Positions 8,351-11,226 of a DNA stretch of 11,226 nt are shown piece after piece (positions within the stretch are counted from its first letter, which is position 1; every line of letters begins with the position of its first letter). The stretch is from contig CAYWNA010000356.1 in assembly GCA_964459305.1 (NCBI GenBank), positions 1-11,226 of the forward strand, in the 5' to 3' direction. Under the pieces are notes generated by a model that searched no databases, was not told where the DNA came from, and saw only the letters and a program-made list of their open reading frames with translations. This DNA is from CAYWNA01 sp964459305. GTDB taxonomy: Bacteria > Planctomycetota > Planctomycetia > Pirellulales > Pirellulaceae. The position numbers were made by a program, and so were the translations under genes.

Positions 8351-9985
8351 ATGTCCACTGTGAAACAACTGTTTTCGTCGCTGTGCGGTCGTGGAGTGCC
8401 GCTGCTACTACTCACATCACTATGGCTCTTGCCGCTCACAGCCCGGGCCGGTGAGCCACAGCATGAGATGATCTACGTGCCCGCCGGCGAGTTCATCATG
8501 GGCACCAGCGAAGAGGAGGCGAATCGTCTGGCCGAACAGCACGATGTGCACCCGACGCTTTTTCTCACGGAGGTCCCACAGCGGAAAGTGCATGTGGACG
8601 GCTTCTTCATCGACCGTTTCCCGGTGACTAACGCTCAGTACAAGGCGTTTGTCGACGACACCGGTCACCGGGCGCCGAGCTATTGGCACGGACGGCAGTA
8701 CCCAGAAGGAAAGGCCGACCATCCGGTAACCTGCCTCGGCTGGCACGGTGCCGACGCCTACGCGAGCTGGGCAGGACTGCGGCTGCCAACCGAAGCGGAA
8801 TGGGAGAAGGCGGCTCGGGGCACCGACGGCCGCACTTGGCCGTGGGGCAACGCGTGGTCCGACGAGGCCACACGTATTGGTGACCCCAATTCGCCGCAGA
8901 CACGCGCACTAACCACGCCGGTCGGCGCCTTTCCAGCGGGTGCCAGCCCCAACGGCGTCTTGGACATGGCGGGCAACGTGGCCGAATGGACTTCAACGCC
9001 GTCCCAGCCAACGAACCCGGAGCGCCGTTGGGCGTGGTACGTTGTCAAAGGTGCAGGGGCCGCCATCACCGAGCGTTACAACTTTCGCTGCGCTTCGCGC
9101 AACTTCTCGGCCCACACAAGCCGCTGGCACACTTGGCTTGGATTCCGGTGCGCGAAAGATGCCGCCGCAACGCCCGCGAGCCCCAGGCCGCCTTCTCACG
9201 CGGCATCGGCTCTATCGCCCGTAGAACCGGCCGAAGGTCCGCACGCAGATCTTTGCGGCCGGGAGCCAATCAAGGTTGAGCCCCGCACTCGCCATGCCGG
9301 CGCTGTCATTCGCGTTCCGTACTTCCCTGAGGGCTACTTCAGCATGTACGTTCCCGAACAGGCCGCGGCCGAAGGCCTACCGTTGGCATGGGCTTCGAAG
9401 CACGAAGGCGTCGGCTGGGAGAAGCGAGCCGACGGGACATGTGAGTACACGTGCACCTTTCCTGGCAAAGCGCGAATGAGTGTCACGCTGGCACCGCACA
9501 TGGATTGCGTCGATTTCACCATCGCCATCCACAATCTGACCGACAAAACGTTCAAGCGGGTTCACACCAACACGTGTTTCAATGTGCACGCCTCACCCTA
9601 CTTCGAAAACCCCGAACGCACGCGGTCGTTCGTTTGGACTGACGACGGATCCACCTGCATGCTCCAGATGTCCATCAATCCGCAAAGCGGCGAGCCGCTT
9701 CACGGCGGATGGTCAGTCGCCACGTCCGACCAGCCCGCGCCCAAAGGCGGCACCGTCGTCCGCCATCCCTTTGCCTTCATTCGATCGGGCGATGGCCAGT
9801 GGGTCATCGCTCAGGCGTACGGCAAAGGAACGAGCATCGGCACCAATGCCCATTACTCTTGCCTGCACTCCCGCCCACGCTGGCCCGATATCCCACCAGG
9901 CGAAGAACGCTCGATGACCGGCAAACTCTATTTCCTGAAGGGAGGTCCCAACGAACTCTTCGCTCGCTGGAAGGCGGATTTCTGA
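8351..9985 (+). CDS. Exported SUMF1/FGE-fold protein with unrecognised C-terminal beta domain
   Basis: A 544-residue protein. A Sec signal peptide ends near ARA/GEP (residue 33). About 39-271 are a full formylglycine-generating-enzyme-like (SUMF1) domain: MIYVPAGEFIMGT, FFIDRFPVTNAQYKAF, GLRLPTEAEWEKAARG, VLDMAGNVAEWTS, RCASRNF and LGFRC. Aligned on RCASR (C247), the positions of the two active-site cysteines of true FGE are A237 and R242, so sulfatase activation is not expected; the fold is probably used for binding or another reaction. A Pro/Ala-rich linker (272-302) leads to a beta-rich domain (about 303-544) with motifs VPYFPEGYFSMYVPE, SVTLAPHMDCVDFTIAIHN, IGTNAHYSCLHSRPRWPDIP and GKLYFLKGGPNELFARWK. 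I do not recognise it as a named family; a glycan-binding fold is a guess. AAGGGG (8339-8344), overlapping the previous stop codon, is the ribosome site, so translation may be coupled. Last gene of the operon; no terminator hairpin seen after it. Confidence 0.85.
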   Translation: MSTVKQLFSSLCGRGVPLLLLTSLWLLPLTARAGEPQHEMIYVPAGEFIMGTSEEEANRLAEQHDVHPTLFLTEVPQRKVHVDGFFIDRFPVTNAQYKAFVDDTGHRAPSYWHGRQYPEGKADHPVTCLGWHGADAYASWAGLRLPTEAEWEKAARGTDGRTWPWGNAWSDEATRIGDPNSPQTRALTTPVGAFPAGASPNGVLDMAGNVAEWTSTPSQPTNPERRWAWYVVKGAGAAITERYNFRCASRNFSAHTSRWHTWLGFRCAKDAAATPASPRPPSHAASALSPVEPAEGPHADLCGREPIKVEPRTRHAGAVIRVPYFPEGYFSMYVPEQAAAEGLPLAWASKHEGVGWEKRADGTCEYTCTFPGKARMSVTLAPHMDCVDFTIAIHNLTDKTFKRVHTNTCFNVHASPYFENPERTRSFVWTDDGSTCMLQMSINPQSGEPLHGGWSVATSDQPAPKGGTVVRHPFAFIRSGDGQWVIAQAYGKGTSIGTNAHYSCLHSRPRWPDIPPGEERSMTGKLYFLKGGPNELFARWKADF

Positions 9986-9999
9986 AAAACGCTCGCTGG
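9961..9999. repeat. Short direct repeat across the end of the SUMF1-fold gene
   Basis: CGCTCGCTGG occurs at 9961-9970, within the last codons, and again at 9990-9999, just after the stop codon; the copies are 29 bases apart. It may be the trace of a small duplication or insertion at the junction with the transposase region, or chance in GC-rich DNA. Confidence 0.5.
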
Positions 10000-10051
10000 T
10001 TCAAGGCACGTGTCAACAATCTCGCGAGAGGAGAGAAGCCGATGGCTGCCT

Positions 10052-11086
10052 TCAGGCCGGTGATGCTGCCAGATTGTCGAGATGGTGCACGCCACGTTTT
10101 CGAGCAAGCTCTCTCAGCCGCTCTCGGTCGGTGCAGAAGTAGCTGCCGAGCAATCGCGTTTTCTCAAGAAGCCTTTGAATGCGGTGCCCCCACACATCGG
10201 CGCTGGTTCCCAGGCGGTCAAGAATCGATGCCACCTCACGGCTGACACGTGCCTTGCCTTGCCGGCACAAACGGCTCGTGTAATCGACCAGCAATAAGTA
10301 GCTGCCCAACGAGAATCCCTCCAGCATCCCTTCGCGCGTCGCGCCTTGACGACGGCGGTCTTCCACCGGGCAGAGCCACAGGTCTTGTTCTACGTCTCCC
10401 GCGTCTCGGCTGCCTGCGACACTCCCTGACTCCGCGGTTCTCAACTCGACCAGTTTCCCCTGGGCCTTCGCATGCCGCACGCGTCGCCGTACCGATGTGT
10501 GCCGACTCGTTTCCGGAGCCGCAGCAATCCCCGCGGCCACCGGGTTCAAGTCGATATACGCGCATGTGGCAAGCAGCGCTTCTTCATCCAGAATTGCGAT
10601 CGATTTGTAGCGACTTTCCCAAAACGTGCCTTTGCATTCGTCCTCCTTGTTCGCCATGCGGGCCAACGGTTCTTTCAACGCCTTCATGAACCAGCCCAAG
10701 CTGGCCAGTCGTTCTCGCAGCAACTCGACCCGTTTCTCGTCCCTGGCGTGATGATCGATCCACGCTTGGGTGATTTCGATCTCTTCCCCTTTGGCCGTCT
10801 TGGGTGGATAGGCAACGATCCATCGGCGAATGACTTCTTCGCCGGACCACGAACTCGATTCATCGGAGTCCAACCGCACCAAAACGTGGAGGTGGTTATC
10901 CATCACGGCAAATCCACATATCGGCACGGCAAAGCAGCCAGATAGCGTCTCCAAACGATCTTCAATCCACTGCTTGCGATGTTCAAACCCCTCGCCACAA
11001 AGATGCGCGCGTCTGACACAGCGGGAGAGGCAATGATAGTAACGAGTTACGTTCACATCCACCAATTGATTTCGTGCCATCGTCAT
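10052..11086 (-). CDS. RAYT-type HUH/Y1 transposase (IS200-like domain)
   Basis: A 344-residue protein of the REP-associated tyrosine transposase group, single-strand DNA endonucleases related to IS200/IS605 TnpA. The early string VTRYYHCLSRC, the HUH motif in VMDNHLHVLV (H65, H67), GTFWESRYKSIAIL (155-166) and YIDLNP with the likely nucleophile Tyr177 and N181 four residues on give the complete active-site set. The family core is about 150-200 residues; here an insert between the HUH motif and the FWESRYK block (about 71-135) and a C-terminal extension (about 190-344) make it long, as in other planctomycete copies. The start at 11086 is chosen for its ribosome site GGAGGG and promoter; the frame extends to 11152, but that codon lies inside the -35 box. 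It converges on the SUMF1-fold gene with 66 bases between stops. Such genes are usually single-copy, domesticated and linked to dispersed palindromes; none clearly flanks it here. Confidence 0.92.
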   Translation of the reverse strand: MTMARNQLVDVNVTRYYHCLSRCVRRAHLCGEGFEHRKQWIEDRLETLSGCFAVPICGFAVMDNHLHVLVRLDSDESSSWSGEEVIRRWIVAYPPKTAKGEEIEITQAWIDHHARDEKRVELLRERLASLGWFMKALKEPLARMANKEDECKGTFWESRYKSIAILDEEALLATCAYIDLNPVAAGIAAAPETSRHTSVRRRVRHAKAQGKLVELRTAESGSVAGSRDAGDVEQDLWLCPVEDRRRQGATREGMLEGFSLGSYLLLVDYTSRLCRQGKARVSREVASILDRLGTSADVWGHRIQRLLEKTRLLGSYFCTDRERLRELARKRGVHHLDNLAASPA

Positions 11087-11093
11087 GAGAAAA

Positions 11094-11099
11094 CCCTCC
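11094..11099 (-). promoter_or_regulatory. Ribosome binding site of the RAYT gene
   Basis: On the minus strand GGAGGG is followed by a 7-base spacer and the ATG at 11086-11084. This decides the start: the second ATG, two codons later, is too far, and the upstream in-frame ATG at 11152 has no such site and falls in the promoter. Confidence 0.75.
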
Positions 11100-11123
11100 G
11101 CAATTACGTCGTGTCTGCTGAGG

Positions 11124-11152
11124 AATATACCAGAATCCTGATGCTGTGTCAA
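11124..11152 (-). promoter_or_regulatory. Near-consensus sigma-70 promoter of the RAYT gene
   Basis: Read on the minus strand, a perfect -35 TTGACA (11152-11147) is followed by a 17-base spacer and TATATT (11129-11124), 5 of 6 to the -10 consensus, preceded by TGG, an extended -10 motif. Transcription would start near 11117, giving a leader of about 30 bases before the ribosome site and ATG at 11086. This is by far the strongest promoter-like sequence in the window. Confidence 0.75.
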
Positions 11153-11226
11153 TGCAAAATGCCTGTCCTTTTCAGCGATTCCCGGAACTCACTTTGCTGA
11201 GATCTAGCAACCTGTTGGTATCACAC

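Noticed and set aside
8351..9985. Active sulfatase-maturing formylglycine-generating enzyme
   Set aside because: The two catalytic cysteine positions hold Ala and Arg, and no sulfatase lies in the window.
10020..10029. Perfect 10-bp palindrome TCTCGCGAGA between the convergent genes
   Set aside because: Short, without a loop or T-run, and likely by chance in GC-rich DNA; not enough for a terminator or operator call.
11153..11226. A left-over gene or transposon end at the right edge
   Set aside because: No frame with a start and ribosome site is seen, and GCTGAGATCTAGC (near 11200) is only an imperfect short palindrome. HUH elements lack terminal inverted repeats, so no boundary can be drawn.

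Overview
The window reads as a piece of a Planctomycetota chromosome, probably of the Pirellula type. The evidence is the two very large exported c-type cytochrome proteins of kinds found almost only in the PVC bacteria, one of them with the paralogous 'Pirellula/Verrucomicrobium' propeller plus CxxCH layout. The DNA is GC-rich. No rRNA, tRNA or CRISPR array was seen, and no stretch longer than 300 bases lacks a gene.

Layout. Positions 1-194 are non-coding. They hold a perfect 11-bp inverted repeat (50-82) and a promoter-like pair of hexamers (144-172). Four plus-strand genes follow, separated by only 29, 41 and 10 bases, so they probably form one operon: (1) a 1216-residue three-heme protein with a TolB-like propeller, a hydrazine-synthase-alpha-like core and a C-terminal NPCBM domain; (2) a Tat-exported 510-residue protein of the N,N-dimethylformamidase large-subunit family; (3) a 963-residue PVC-type propeller, HEAT-like, cytochrome c protein with a C-terminal beta-sandwich; (4) a 544-residue exported SUMF1-fold protein without the catalytic cysteines, fused to an unrecognised beta-rich domain. 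Converging on the operon from the right is a minus-strand HUH/Y1 transposase of the RAYT (REP-associated tyrosine transposase) type. It has a near-consensus sigma-70 promoter and a good ribosome binding site. The last 140 bases hold that promoter and little else.

How the genes may work together. All four operon products carry export signals, so the system should act outside the cytoplasm. Two supply covalently bound heme, one looks like an iron-dependent C-N bond hydrolase, and up to three end in beta-sandwich modules of a carbohydrate-binding kind. One inference is an extracytoplasmic redox and hydrolysis module that acts on a nitrogen-containing or glycan-bound substrate. The sequence does not prove the substrate. 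This is not a hydrazine synthase operon: no beta/gamma subunit is present.
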